Assembly: GCF_023343835.1 (NCBI RefSeq)
Contig: NC_064447.1
Span: forward strand, 14,509,501-14,573,500
Direction: 5' to 3'
Origin: Lagopus muta
Taxonomy: Eukaryota > Chordata > Aves > Galliformes > Phasianidae
DNA length: 64,000 bases
The notes below the pieces were generated by a model that ran no database searches, had not been told where the DNA came from, and was given only the letters and a program-made list of their open reading frames with translations. Both the position numbers and the translations under genes were made by a program. Of the stretch, positions 47,006-57,335 are shown in pieces (position 1 is the stretch's first letter; each line of letters begins with the position of its first letter).

Positions 47006-50000
47006 AAAGAGCCATGCAGGAGGTGGTGACTGCTGTGGAACATTGAGAATGAAACTGTCAAGCAATTTTTTTTGAGTTAAAACACATTTCCAACAATACT
47101 TCAGGATTTCAGTAAAACAGGAGTTTTCAGGAAAACAGTGGTTTTCCAAACAATCCCTCGCCCATACACCTGGGCTGCATTCAATGGTTCTGTCCATCCA
47201 CCAAAGCGAATTCTGATGAAGTTCCCTTGGAAACGCTGACAGTGCTGGAAAGCCAGAAAGAGGAGCTGCACAGAATTGTAGGGCTATTTTTGTTCTTTCA
47301 CCTAGCCAGAATTTCAAAATAAAGCGGAATAATCAACATGAATGTTGACCTGCATCTGTTTTTTAAGTATTTGCTTCAAGTAATGGTGCAAAGTTAGGTT
47401 TGTAGCAGAAGGGGATACATAATAAAATCACACAGCTGTTACGTTTTGTTTTAAAGCATTTCAAAATGTTTTACGTATAGCCATGTGGGCAGTTTCCCAT
47501 ACATGGAGAGTGTGCTCAGAGTACAAACAAAAAGGGGAATCCCTCTTGGTCAAGGCTGCATACCGCTTCTTTACAAATCTCCATAGCAAAGCAGCACACT
47601 GGGACTGTTGTGCCTGTTCAACTGACAAGCCTCTCTTTTGAAGTAACTACCACCACTACTACACACTAACTACCACCTAGCGGGCGGATTCCTCAATGGA
47701 TCCATTGAGCACAACATACAGAATACAGTGTTGTTGAAAAAAAAAAAGAACAGCAACCAATTCCTCATATGTTATTTAATATGCCGTGCTGTATAATCCA
47801 GTTGGTCTTTGTTTCTGTCCCCATGTTCCAGAAACACTACTGTGATCTTGCAGCTCCTGGTTTGGTGTTGATGCAGCTCCTGTGGCTTCCAGCAGCACCC
47901 ATGCGCCTGCTGCCAGGGCTGCGTGCTGCTCGCCTGCTTTCAGAAAGGCCTTTTGTTACGAAAGAAAACTTCAACGTGGACAGCAGCAACAACAAAGTAA
48001 AAACTGAGGTTCTGATGACTCTACAGACTGATGTTTCCAATAGAATCAATAGATAACAAATAGAAATATCCCAGCTGTAAGATCACTACATTCTACATTC
48101 TATTACTGACCCTCGTGGGCCAGTCCTGGAACATCCCGCAGTACCTCGGTAACAGACGTGCTTTTATTTGTGTTCCTATTGTCTTTATTTACTTTGTGCA
48201 TCTTGTAGAAAAGCCCTGAAAGAAATCCACAACCAGAGGCCACCTGTGCACCCAGAGGCCACTGAGGAGCAGCCCGGCTGGACTGCAGCAAAGGCAGGAA
48301 AGCCAATTCTTTGTTCTTTTTGCCATGCCTGTGTTTTTACCAAATTCCCTAAATGTTTGCATCTCTTGGGGAAAAAAGCATATTACACTGCAATGAATTA
48401 TTAACTAATTTGCACTGAGAACAGGGCAAGCAGTGACTTAAACTCACTTGAAGTCCTCCATTTCACCAGAATGCTGTACTCTCGAGCTGCACGTTCTGAA
48501 GTGGCTTTATGCACGTAATAAAACCGCTTTCATGCCAATTCTTCCACCACAGGTGCAGCTTCCACATCAGAGCAACGTTTTTCCTCTAATGTTTAATTTT
48601 TTAAAATGTGACTGGGTCTTTTTTTCCTTCATAACCAGCAGATATGACAAAAAAAGGTGATGATACCTCAGTGAGACGCATCTGAACAGATTCTCTTTTG
48701 GTGCGTGGAGCAGGCCTTGCGCAGGCAAGCAGTGCTGATGCGTACAGTTAGAAGGGCGAGGGAAGGGCAAGGCACAGGCCAGCAATCACAGCACGGCTGC
48801 CCCCTTCCTGCCCTGGACGAACTCCAGACAGCCTCGTAGGGGGGATGACTGACCTCACAGCCTGGACTGAGGAACGGCTTGGAGCCAAACTCCGGCCACC
48901 GCCTCCCTCTCCTTCCCAATGGCCGTATTGGAGGGCAGTCACAAAACTCTTCTGTGGTAACGTGTGGTCAGGGAATGTCAGATGCTGAGGCCCTGCTTCA
49001 GAACTCAGGGCACAGAGCAATCCCCCAGCCATGCCACCCGGTTCTGATCTCGCTGCTTTCAGTAACGTGTCCAACATTCCTGCTTTGGCACGGGGTTGGA
49101 CTCGGTGATCTCTGCAGGTCCCTTCCAACCCCTACAATCCTGTGATTCTGTGATTCTATGATTCTGTGAAGTGAAGAGACAGAAGACACTGGAAAACCCT
49201 CTGCTGCTTCACTGTATATAAGCTGTTTTTTAAAGCTTTGCTGAATTTATTGCTTTATTGCTTTTTAGCAATGCTGAAAAGTCATTCTAAAAATGAGTTT
49301 TTATTTTACTTAGAAAACGGCTAGTAAGGCTTTCAACTTTTTACAGATGATGAATGCGATAAATAATTGGAGTTGATCTTTCTAAATATTATCTTTTCAA
49401 TAATTTGTGACAGTTTCTATCTCAAGAAAAATGGATTTTGATACCAAACATACTGCCATCTTTTCATCTTCTCTAAACTCCTTCTTGCTTTTCAAACAAA
49501 CGGATCCCAACTGTCCCATTGCTGATGCTGGGCACTGCGGGACGCTCTAGGAGCAGTGGTGCTGGGGTCACCCTCACCATCCATCACAGCAGAAACTGTC
49601 CATTTTACTGTACATGAGAGAAACAGGAGCTCATTATGCAGGCGTAGTGATGGGAAAGAAGGTGATGAACAATTTTGGGTGAGAAAGGCCTACAGAACTC
49701 TCACTGTGTTCTTTCAGAGCATTCAGTAGCCACTTACACAGTCATACACGCTTCATAACTGTGTTAACTGCACTTGAATGAGTACATGCGCATTTCTTTT
49801 ATTGTCAGTAGAGAACGAGATAAAATGTATCTGAAAAAAATCAAATCTAGCTGTTTGCTTAACAAAATGTGAAGCACACCTCACTGAAATAGTGCAAAAA
49901 GATGTGCTTCGATTGAAGAGCCTTCAGGAAAAACTCCATGAGCAGCAGAGCAGAGGTGATCTCTGCTGCTGCTGGAATGTGTGAGTTACAATGCTGCTGT

Positions 50001-50086
50001 GTATTTACGTGTGCAGTAGCAGCTCAGCGCTAAGCTTAGTGTCCACTGTAAGACCAGAACACATTGGTTTCTTTTGCAGAACAAAG
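47006..50086 (-). other. Spacer between miR-365 and miR-193b
   Basis: About 3.1 kb, presumably transcribed as part of the primary miRNA on the minus strand. It contains the short CR1 3' end at 49083 and a perfect 18-bp palindrome at 47692-47709 (ctcaatgga/tccattgag). No additional hairpin of miRNA quality was recognised by eye. Confidence 0.6.
49083..49168 (+). mobile_element. Short CR1 3' end, plus orientation
   Basis: Only the last ~85 bp of a CR1 element: ggggttggactcggtgatct, then gcaggtcccttccaacccct, then three or four octamers of the type gattctgt / gattctat. It lies between the miR-193b hairpin and miR-365, about 1 kb on the miR-365 side of miR-193b, antisense to the miRNA transcript. 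Confidence 0.9.
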
Positions 50087-50169
50087 TGACCACCAAAAGC
50101 GGGACTTTGTGGGCCAGTTGGATAAAACATAAGCTCATCTCGCCCCCAAAACCCCGACTCTGGAACCAC
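50087..50169 (-). ncRNA. MIR193B: mir-193b precursor hairpin
   Basis: On the minus strand the 5p arm (50135-50156) starts CGGGGTTTTGGGGGCGAGAT and the 3p arm (50098-50119) starts AACTGGCCCACAAAGTCCCG. The 15-nt loop is GCTTATGTTTTATCC. Loop and flanks (GTGGTTCCAGAGT; CTTTTGGTGGTCAC) follow the mammalian mir-193b precursor. Relative to human, 3p nucleotide 10 is A instead of U and the opposing 5p base is G instead of A, so a pair becomes a G/A mismatch. The hairpin lies 3.1 kb upstream of miR-365 and ~1 kb downstream of a CpG-rich promoter-like block, consistent with a shared primary transcript (MIR193BHG in human). Confidence 0.97.
50098..50119 (-). ncRNA. mature miR-193b-3p (avian spelling)
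   Basis: 22 nt with seed ACTGGCC shared with miR-193a/b of all vertebrates. Position 10 is A where human miR-193b has U. The seed and 3' half are unchanged. Confidence 0.95.
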
Positions 50170-51320
50170 AGCCTTCTGAGATTCAATTTGTCAGTCAGGT
50201 ATCTTTGTAAGCTTGCCCAATTAATTGAGAGAATTGCTGCTTATGAGTCGCTAATTTGTGAACAGATAAATGAGACTTGTATCCAAGTCACAACGCACAC
50301 ACTGCTTTCTGGAGTTGCTAACAGATACTATGCAGTCTTATTCACGCGTCAGGACTTGTTTGTTTAGTTAAGCAGGACCTTCTGTAAGCGCCTCTAAAGT
50401 CACACTGAACTCACCCAGCGCAGCAGATTTGCAGAGTCAGCACCCAAAGTATCTATTTACATCTTTCCAAAGGAGCAGCGTGTTTATGTGTTCTTTTGCA
50501 TCGCAAACTAAAGCGGAACCGTTGCAGGAGGTGTCTGCAGTGACTCCCGCTGGCTTACAGGTACGGCCCTGCATAGTGTTCACTCGAGCCGAGCGCGGCC
50601 GCTCAGCTGCTGCTCAGCTGTGTCTGCATCGCACTGCCCTCAGCACTGCGTTCCTCCAGAACTTCTTTAAGGGATGAGGAGAGCTCTGCACACAAAGGGA
50701 ACGTATTTTCTAAATCCTCCGTTTATAATTCCTACAGTAATTCTAAATAAATACCGAGTTTAAAAGCATTATAGTTTACAGTCAGCAGCCGAAGTAGGTA
50801 AATGCTGTCAGATACGTTAAAGAAACGAATTATGGTGCTTGAAAAGCCACTACTACATTTATGCTACTTTTGGAAATCCAAATCTGGAGCCAAGGAACGC
50901 TGTGCCAGCCGGACTGCGTGCTCAGCAAACGCATCTCGAAAGAAAAACACGAAGTAGATTGCGGACGTTCCGACTAACTGCGGTGCAGTTAAACGCGGGC
51001 CTGCAGCAACGGCAATGGACGGACTCGTTTCTCCTTGCGTCGCCGGGCTTGTCTGAGCGCCGCCGCAGACAGCAGCTCACCCGCACGCCCTACGGCCACG
51101 ACCCGCCGCGATGGCCGCCCCGCGCCGGGCGCACACCTGTGGCTCCCGCGGGGCCGCGCCCCCTCGGCACCGCACCGCACTGCAGCGCCCTGCGGCCTCC
51201 GGCGGCCCCTGGCACGGCGGTCCCGCGGCCTGCGGCACGTGGGCGCGGGGCTGCGGGAAGCGGCGCCGGCGGGGAGGGAGAGACGGAGGCGGCCGGGGCT
51301 GCGCGGCCCCGCGCGGAGAG

Positions 51321-51350
51321 GAGCGGAACGGAGCGGAACTGAGCGGAACG
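51321..51350. repeat. Three tandem 10-bp units gagcggaac(g/t)
   Basis: Three contiguous copies inside the CpG island, each with a GCGGAAC core. This could be a small binding-site array or simple GC expansion. No factor is assigned. Confidence 0.8.
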
Positions 51351-51541
51351 GCCCCACCCCGCGGCGGAGCGCGGCTCACGGCGCCGCGGAGCGGCCCCAC
51401 CTGCGGGCTGCGGGCGAGACTCACCGCGTGCCGGTGCCCGGCGGCTCCCCGGGGCGGAGCGGGGATCCCTGGCGGCTTCCCGGTCCGGAGAGCGGCGGCC
51501 CGCGGTTCTCGCTGCGCGGACTCCTTCCGTTGGCAAAATCC

Positions 51542-51548
51542 TGACTCA
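51542..51548. promoter_or_regulatory. AP-1 (TRE) consensus TGACTCA
   Basis: A perfect palindromic-type AP-1 heptamer at the edge of the CpG island. One 7-mer has a real chance of arising randomly, but its placement at the likely promoter is suggestive. Confidence 0.35.
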
Positions 51549-51630
51549 TGACATAGAAAGAGCACCCTGCCAGGCGCCCAGAAACATTTCTTCATCACGG
51601 TCACGCCACGAGCCAAACAAGAGGCCACAT

Positions 51631-51654
51631 CGGGGGGGGCGGGGGGGGGGGGGG
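51631..51654 (+). repeat. G8-C-G14 run, potential G-quadruplex
   Basis: Eight G, one C, then fourteen G on the plus strand (C-rich on the minus strand). It is long enough to form an intramolecular quadruplex. It lies immediately upstream, on the minus strand, of the likely miR-193b/365 promoter. Such runs are prone to sequencing and assembly error in avian genomes. Confidence 0.85.
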
Positions 51655-51678
51655 AAGCGGAGAAAAAAAAAATCCAGG

Positions 51679-51776
51679 TTTCTTTTTGTTTTCCTTCTTT
51701 TTTTCTTTTCTTTTTTTTTTCTTTCTTTTTTTTTTTCTTTCTTTCTTTTTTCTTTTTCTTTTTTTTTTTTTTTCCT
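51679..51776 (+). repeat. ~100-bp polypyrimidine tract (polypurine on minus)
   Basis: Almost only T and C on the plus strand (runs of t broken by ttcttt and cttc). It follows the G-run after a short A-rich stretch. The Lys/Arg/Glu-rich open frames on the minus strand (51546-51944 and 51601-52113) are translations of this purine tract and not genes. The tract is mirror-like and could form triplex (H-DNA). Confidence 0.9.
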
Positions 51777-51865
51777 GAGCTCCTTTTCCTTTAAAAAAGA
51801 ATAAAGTGCAGGAGGGGAAAAAAAAAGTCCGGCACCGGGAAATGAGCGGAGCAGCCGCACCGCCC

Positions 51866-51917
51866 GCTGCCACAAAGGCTCCGCTCCGCTCCTTCCCGCA
51901 CTGCTGCCACAAAGGCT
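51866..51917. repeat. 15-bp direct repeat in CpG island
   Basis: GCTGCCACAAAGGCT occurs at 51866-51880 and again at 51903-51917. It probably arose by a local duplication. Confidence 0.8.
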
Positions 51918-53591
51918 GCGCCGCCCCGCACCGCCCTCCCGCATCGGGGCCGCGACCGTCTGAAAACCGCTTTTTTTTCTTAGAAACTACCTCCAAATAT
52001 AGTAACGGGGAAGGGGCATTCCTAGAAATTCGAGAGACGTCAGGAAGGGCAGATTTGTGACATTCAGCTTCGCTTCCTGCAGAGGGCTCCCAGCGCAGGA
52101 GAAAAAAAATCAAGTGAGCGATAAAGCGCTTTTCGTGCTTCTTTGATCGGATAATGGTTCAAAAAGGAAGAACGGTAAAACACGTAACTCGCCTTTCTCC
52201 GATCAGATCTAGGAGTTTTATAGGGGCAGCGAGCTAATCAGTAACCCCCGTCCTCATTTTTACCCGCGTTCACGGACGTCTGTCGCCGTGCTGTTTCCCG
52301 TGTCCGCCCCGCGCACACAGCGCACGAAGCGGGGCGGACGGGGGCGGACGGGCACGGCAGCTCCGCGGAGCGCCGCTCTCCCAGCCGGCCGGTCCCGCCC
52401 GCCCAGCCGCGCCGCCGCCAATCCTTCCCGCCGTGGCCGCGCGCACGAGTCGCTCACGGGCCGTCCCCTGTCAGCTTTTGCCGAGGGGCGATCAGCGGCA
52501 CCGCTCCGCTCCCGGCTGGGCTCCGCAGCAGTGCTTTACTCCCATCGGGGCGGCCAGCACAAAGCTGCGCCAACTCTTCATAGGAAGCAGAAGCGTAATT
52601 AATGCTCGCAAAGCGCAAACGTGCCGCTGCACGCTACTAATTCTGTAAAGATCTCAGTGCTTTCCTAACAAAGCGTTATTTAGCCAAGAATGGCAAACGT
52701 TGCTACGGAAAACGCAGTAGCTGGCTTTTGTGGAGAGTAATGGATTTCAATTCGTGTGACTCCCACAGGCTGATCTCCCGTAATTAAATTCCCCTCAGCC
52801 ACGTGAAATCCTCGTCGTTTCTCCGTGTCACTGTGACGGGCAAAGCGCCCTCCGCCCCCGTTCCGAATGCAACAAGAACAACGGGCTCCGGCTTTGTTTC
52901 ATATTTGATAAACTCGTTTAATCAAACCCGTTACGGACACGTGCGGTTCCGTGGGGAATCGGCACAGCCCGAGCGCTGCCGGGGCGGCTCCTCCGCTCGG
53001 ATTCTCCGGTTTCGCTTTGAGAACCCCGAGGCCGCCCCGCGCTTCGTGTCCTCGGCTGGAGACGTTCGAGCCGGCAGACGGCAGCGCGGAGCGGCCCGGG
53101 CTGCGATCCCGCTCGCCGCGCGTGCTGAAACCGCCCCAAATTCCCGCCTCCCGTTCTCCGTCCTCCTTCCCCAGGGGAGCGCGGAGCGCCGCGGAGCATC
53201 CTTGTGTCCTCGTGGGAACCGGCGGTGCAACGGACGGAGTCGTTCGTACGGTCCGGTCGTTTTCCTGACAGTAGATCTGCTCAAAGAAAAAAAAGCCAAA
53301 GGCAAAATGAACGGTTACTGCCCTTCGGCAAGTCCGAACGCAGCTCGAGTACCGACGGCATCCTCAGCGCGGGGCTGACACCAAACCCCGCAGCGCAGCT
53401 CGTTCCCACGCACGGCCGCGCAGCCGCGATTCCAGACGGCGCTGCGAGGACGAAGGCGCGCGCGAGCCGCGCCGCCCTTACTGCCGCTCGGGGAGCGCCC
53501 CGACCCCCCGCAGCGCCCCGGGCTCAGCGGGCCCGACCACCCGCAGCGCTGCTGACGGGTTCGTCCCGTCTCGGAGGCTCCGCCGTCCCCT

Positions 53592-53596
53592 AAAAA
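53592..53596 (-). terminator. Pol III terminator TTTTT for the tRNA
   Basis: Five A on the plus strand (ctaaaaaggg), so TTTTT on the minus strand, 40 nt beyond the tRNA 3' end. It is the first run of four or more T downstream, so the likely RNA polymerase III stop. Confidence 0.75.
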
Positions 53597-53636
53597 GGGA
53601 TCAGCACAGAAATCCCTTCCGGCGCGGACCCGCCGA

Positions 53637-53707
53637 GGCACGGACGGGGTTCGAACCCGTGATCTTCGGTTTACGAGACCGACGCCTTACCACTTGGCCA
53701 CCGCGCC
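53637..53707 (-). tRNA. TRNAT-CGU: tRNA-Thr (anticodon CGT)
   Basis: The minus strand folds into a complete 71-nt cloverleaf: acceptor GGCGCGG/CCGTGCC with G-U type pairs, D arm GGCCAAGTGGTAAGGC, anticodon stem TCGGT/ACCGA with loop CTCGTAA, and T arm with GGTTCGAACCC. Anticodon CGT at loop positions 3-5 reads ACG (Thr). The A box (TGGCCAAGTGG) and B box (GGTTCGAACCC) are intact. There is no intron and CCA is not encoded. It is near-identical to the vertebrate Thr-CGT gene, and a copy lies between MRTFB and MIR193B in human as I recall. It looks fully functional. Confidence 0.97.
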
Positions 53708-55758
53708 CGCATTAACGGTGCCCCCGACGCCTTTCTATCGCTGGCGCCGCTCCCGCTGCTCCGCGGCCCTGGCCGTGCGCGCGCGTCAGCACCTGCGGCC
53801 GTCGGGCGCGCGCGCGGCCGTTGCTCCCTCAGGCGGCGCCGTCCAGCCGCGCGTGCCGCCTATGCGCGGCCTGGCGTTCCTCCGCCGAGAGGCCGCCCTC
53901 GTGTGCTTAGAGCCGTGACTGCAGCGGTCTTCCCTGGGACAGAGGAACAGCTCAGGGAGAAGGAAGAGAAAGCGGGAAGAAAACGCGCGTCCTTCCAGAA
54001 ACGGAGCGGGAGTGCAAACATTGCGGTAATTACACGTTAAATGCCGAACGGCGTTCGCGTTGTAAAAACACAGTTCCCGCCGCCCGGCGCTCGTTCTGCG
54101 TAAAGCCTCGGTGCTGCGAGAAAGGGGAGAGAACCGCGTTCCTCAACTGCGCTCTTTTCGCTCCGGGCGGGATGCTGGTGCTGGGTTCCGCCCTGAGGCG
54201 GCCGGTGCCGCTGAGGCGAAGAGCCAGGGCGGGTCGCTGAGGCGACAGGGGGGCACGGGGCGCTGATCCGATGTGGCCTCGCGCCGCTGTGCCGAGGGGC
54301 GGCCTGCCGGCCGCGTGAACAAAGGCTAGTTACCGAGAGACGCGTCAGCGCCTCCGGGATGGCTCTGAGTGCTGGTATTTCTGCAAACGGAGCGGTCTGA
54401 ACGAGCTCTGCCTGCAGCGAGGTTTGTCTGAACCGAACGGAGCCGCGGTTGGCCGTCCCGGAGCTGCCTCGGGCTGTTTTTGCGGCCCCGGCGGGTGCCT
54501 GAGCAGCCCCAGCGCCGGCTGCAGTTTATCTGTCCGCCCGCTCTGCTGCTGCTCGCCCCACGTGGAGCCCCGCAGCCGCAGCGCGTCGGGCTGCGCCGAG
54601 AGAAGCGCGGTCCGTCTCGCTCGGCCCTTGCGCCGGCTGCTTCTGTGACAGGACCGGTGATCTTAGCTGAGGAAGGAGAGATGGTGTTTGGCTGTGGTCT
54701 GCCGTTTCTGGTCTCCTGGCTTATTAGAACATTTTCTTGTATGTGCTGTATTTGCCGGTTGCAATTTGTTGTCACGGTTCCTGAGCAGCTCCCATCTGTG
54801 TTTGATTTATTGGTGTTTCCTAACTTTGTGACAGAGTTGTGATCTCGTGGCAGGAGGAAGCCAAGAGGAATACTTGAATGATAGCTGGAATTCACGTATG
54901 TTACATCAGATACACTGCATTCTTGAAAATTTATTCAGATGGCATCAGAAATAGTATTAAACTGTAAAGCAACTTCTAATGCTGAAATTCTTCTGTAAAT
55001 GTGCAGGGAAATGGGACCTTCAAGATGAAATCATAACAAGCTTCTGCGTAGATTAAGAAGAAATATTTGTTAGTTCCTGCTCTCTTTCCTTTAGATGGCT
55101 TCTTTAAAGATGGCCAGGATGGTAGAGCTTCCAAAACCTCGGGCATGGCCCGTGCTGTTGCTGCATTTTTACCTGGGATGAAAAGCTGGTCAGAAATCTG
55201 GTGAACAGAGGTGAAGCAGGAGTTGAGCCTGGACTGGTCCTCGATGTGGTTAACCTGGATCCCAAATGTTATTCTGGGACCCCTCCGTTGTGGGCAGCCT
55301 TTCAGCAGTGGCAGGATATACAGACAGGCATAGATTTCACCTCCTGTCTCATTCTAGAATGAGTGACAGCATTGCTGAGAGCACCTTGGCAATTATGAGG
55401 GGAGTTAGTGCAAAATGCAGGCCATGTATTTCTTACCCTTGACCAAGCCAGGTTGTAAGCAACCTAGCGAGATCTCTGTTTGTATGATTAGATAGTCCTT
55501 AGGAGCAGAGCACTGACATAGCATTCCTGCATTGGTGCTTCACCTCCTGGGTTCCCTGGGCACTTCATTCTCTTTGGCAGGGGACTGTGAAAAAGACATC
55601 CTAGAGATGTTGTCAGAATTACCTTAAAGGGGATTGCTGAGACGGACCCGCTCACGTCAGGGATTAATGGGGAGGACTTGTGCACACTTCTGATCTGTCA
55701 GACCAGAGATTTCTGATTCCTCACTCATGCCATATTATATGACTTCTATCTGACTCAC

Positions 55759-55785
55759 TTTTTTTTTTTTTTTTTTTTTTTTTTT
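55759..55785. repeat. T27 homopolymer
   Basis: 27 consecutive T. No target-site duplication was identified on inspection. Confidence 0.9.
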
Positions 55786-57149
55786 AGACTAAATTTTTCG
55801 TGTTCCAGTTTATAGCTATGAGGAATTAAGGTGAAATTACTTGGCAAAGGATGGGTTCTTGGCTACTTACTGCAGTCTGTTGTAGGTTACTTGGGCTGTC
55901 AGTGATATCTTTATGGTAGAGAATATTCTGATTAATTTTGGAAGGCTTCTCCTGGAAATGGTTTCTGGTCATGTTTGTGTGGTAACACGTATTTGGAAGG
56001 GTTTCTCTCAATACGCTGTTGCAGCATTTCTGAACATTTTGATATAGAATATTTTACGGTGGTCATTGCCCTTGTTTGAACTCTTTCTAAAAACCCTCAT
56101 TCTTTATCCCAAGTCTTCATTATGTTGTGTGCTTTTCTGACAGAACCTGCTTTAAAACACTACCCAAATTACTAAAGGAAAGTCTTCAAGACTTTGGCAC
56201 TGAAAAGATAATGGGACTTTGCCAAAAGGAGAAAATTGGCATTTTTTTTCCTTCCTAAGTGTCATTCTTATGAGTTGGAGCTGTTGCTGCCTTAGGAGAG
56301 GTCTTTGTTGTGTTTTAATGTGCAAGACTAGGCCTGCCTAAAAATCATCCCAGCTCTTGACAAGATACGTATTCATACAGTTACACAATTACACAAATTC
56401 TGTATTGGTGAAGATGCTGTGAGGCTGCTGGTGTGCTCCTCAGCCATCAGTTAGTGGTGCTGAGACTTTGTCCTAGCTTTATGAGAGAACATTCACTCTT
56501 CACTTTTAATTAACACAGGTTTCTTGGAGGGACTCAGAATTGATGTGGTGCTATGGCAGAATGGAACAGCAGTCCTTGTTCTGCAGAGGAGACTGGAGCC
56601 TCATCATCAGGTAGTTTATAGGTAAGCAGAGGAAAAAAAAGACCTCAAACCCTGTGGGTGATAGGTGTTCCTCTGGTTTGCTACCTTGATTCTCTTTTAA
56701 AAAGCTGTTACTGGGGCTGCAGAGTGTACTGCAGGGGTGGAGAAACAGGGACTTCTCTGCTATCGAGGAGAAGCCTGACTTGAGATGGTGCAAATGTTCT
56801 AAGAAATCCAACACTCCTTAGCAACAGTTGTGTAACAAGCAGTTAGCTAATAGGCAGGAGTAGATAGCATTTATAAAGATGCATGTCATGATAGCTGCTT
56901 TTAGAGCATGGTTAACATGTAGAGTTTTTATTGAAAGCCAGGGTTTATAGCTTGTGGACAAGTTCATTCAGCATCATCTCAAGCCTTATCCACCCTTGTC
57001 TTGGTGTTTACCCAATCATGTTAATGTGAACACAGTTGGAGGGTGTAGTTGGAGGGTGAGAGCAGAGAACCAGTTCTGAATTACCAAAAAAGGCTGCTGG
57101 TCACCACCCAGTTCAACAAACATTTGCTCACCTGTCCCAAGGCCTGGGG

Positions 57150-57335
57150 CTCACCAAACACTCCACAAGGAGGGATCTCCAGATAGAAACCTTTCCCTTG
57201 TGGCAGCCAGCCCTTTAATGAGGGCAGGGAGGGCTGGAACCGGGTTTTTGGAATTGCTGCCACCTGTGCTCCCAGGGCTGCGTCCTTCCCCAGGTGCTCA
57301 ATTATTGCTTAGGGCAGTGACTCAGCAATTCCCAT
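57150..57335 (+). repeat. Unclassified dispersed repeat, copy B
   Basis: The partner of copy A near 37 kb, in the same orientation. It has ggagggatctccagatagaa, agccagccctttaatgaggg, cagggagggctgg, cacctgtgctcccagggctg, ccccaggtgctc and gcagtgactcagcaattccc. It may extend upstream to about 57090. Confidence 0.5.

Larger units (their letters stand above)
46900..51400 (-). ncRNA. MIR193BHG: Inferred primary transcript of miR-193b/miR-365
   Basis: Inferred from two same-strand miRNA hairpins 3.1 kb apart and a CpG island just upstream of the first. Human has the same arrangement with a host lncRNA. The start (somewhere in 50.9-51.6 kb) and the end (below 46.9 kb) cannot be fixed, and exons were not resolved. 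No conserved open frame is expected. Confidence 0.5.
50880..51560 (-). promoter_or_regulatory. CpG island, probable promoter of the miR-193b/365 primary transcript
   Basis: Dense CpG and G+C (gccgcagacagcagctcacc; gcgcgggcgcggggctgcgg-type blocks) from ~50.9 to 51.55 kb, directly upstream on the minus strand of mir-193b. It includes three head-to-tail 10-mers gagcggaac(g/t) at 51321-51350 and an AP-1/TRE site TGACTCA at 51542-51548. Open frames of 120-183 codons on both strands here come from stop-poor GC-rich DNA and look compositionally random (Arg, Ala, Pro, Gly). Promoter role is inferred from position. Confidence 0.6.
52250..54650. promoter_or_regulatory. CpG-rich domain around the tRNA gene
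   Basis: GC- and CpG-rich sequence in several blocks (52.26-52.56, 52.83-53.6, 53.7-54.65 kb). It includes an E-box CACGTG at 52800-52805. The many long open frames (up to 191 codons) on both strands have no recognisable domains. It could be an extended regulatory island, part of the miRNA host promoter region, or the start of unannotated transcripts. Confidence 0.5.

Noticed and set aside
46871..47317. 148-codon minus-strand open frame
   Set aside because: It contains the mir-365 hairpin. Conservation there is explained by the RNA.
50839..51628. Long open frames of 120-183 codons on both strands
   Set aside because: They lie in a CpG island where stop codons are rare. They overlap each other in several frames, are rich in Arg/Ala/Pro/Gly and show no domain.
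51546..52113. Lys/Arg/Glu-rich open frames of 132 and 170 codons on the minus strand
   Set aside because: The charged stretch is a direct reading of the polypurine tract and the proline run is a reading of the G-run. Neither is a plausible protein.
52803..54895. Open frames of 189-191 codons and others in the CpG domain
   Set aside because: Composition is typical of GC-rich noncoding DNA, one spans the tRNA neighbourhood, and no homology is recognised.
55759..56100. T27 run as the tail of a minus-strand retropseudogene
   Set aside because: No parent gene or target-site duplication could be recognised in the adjoining sequence.
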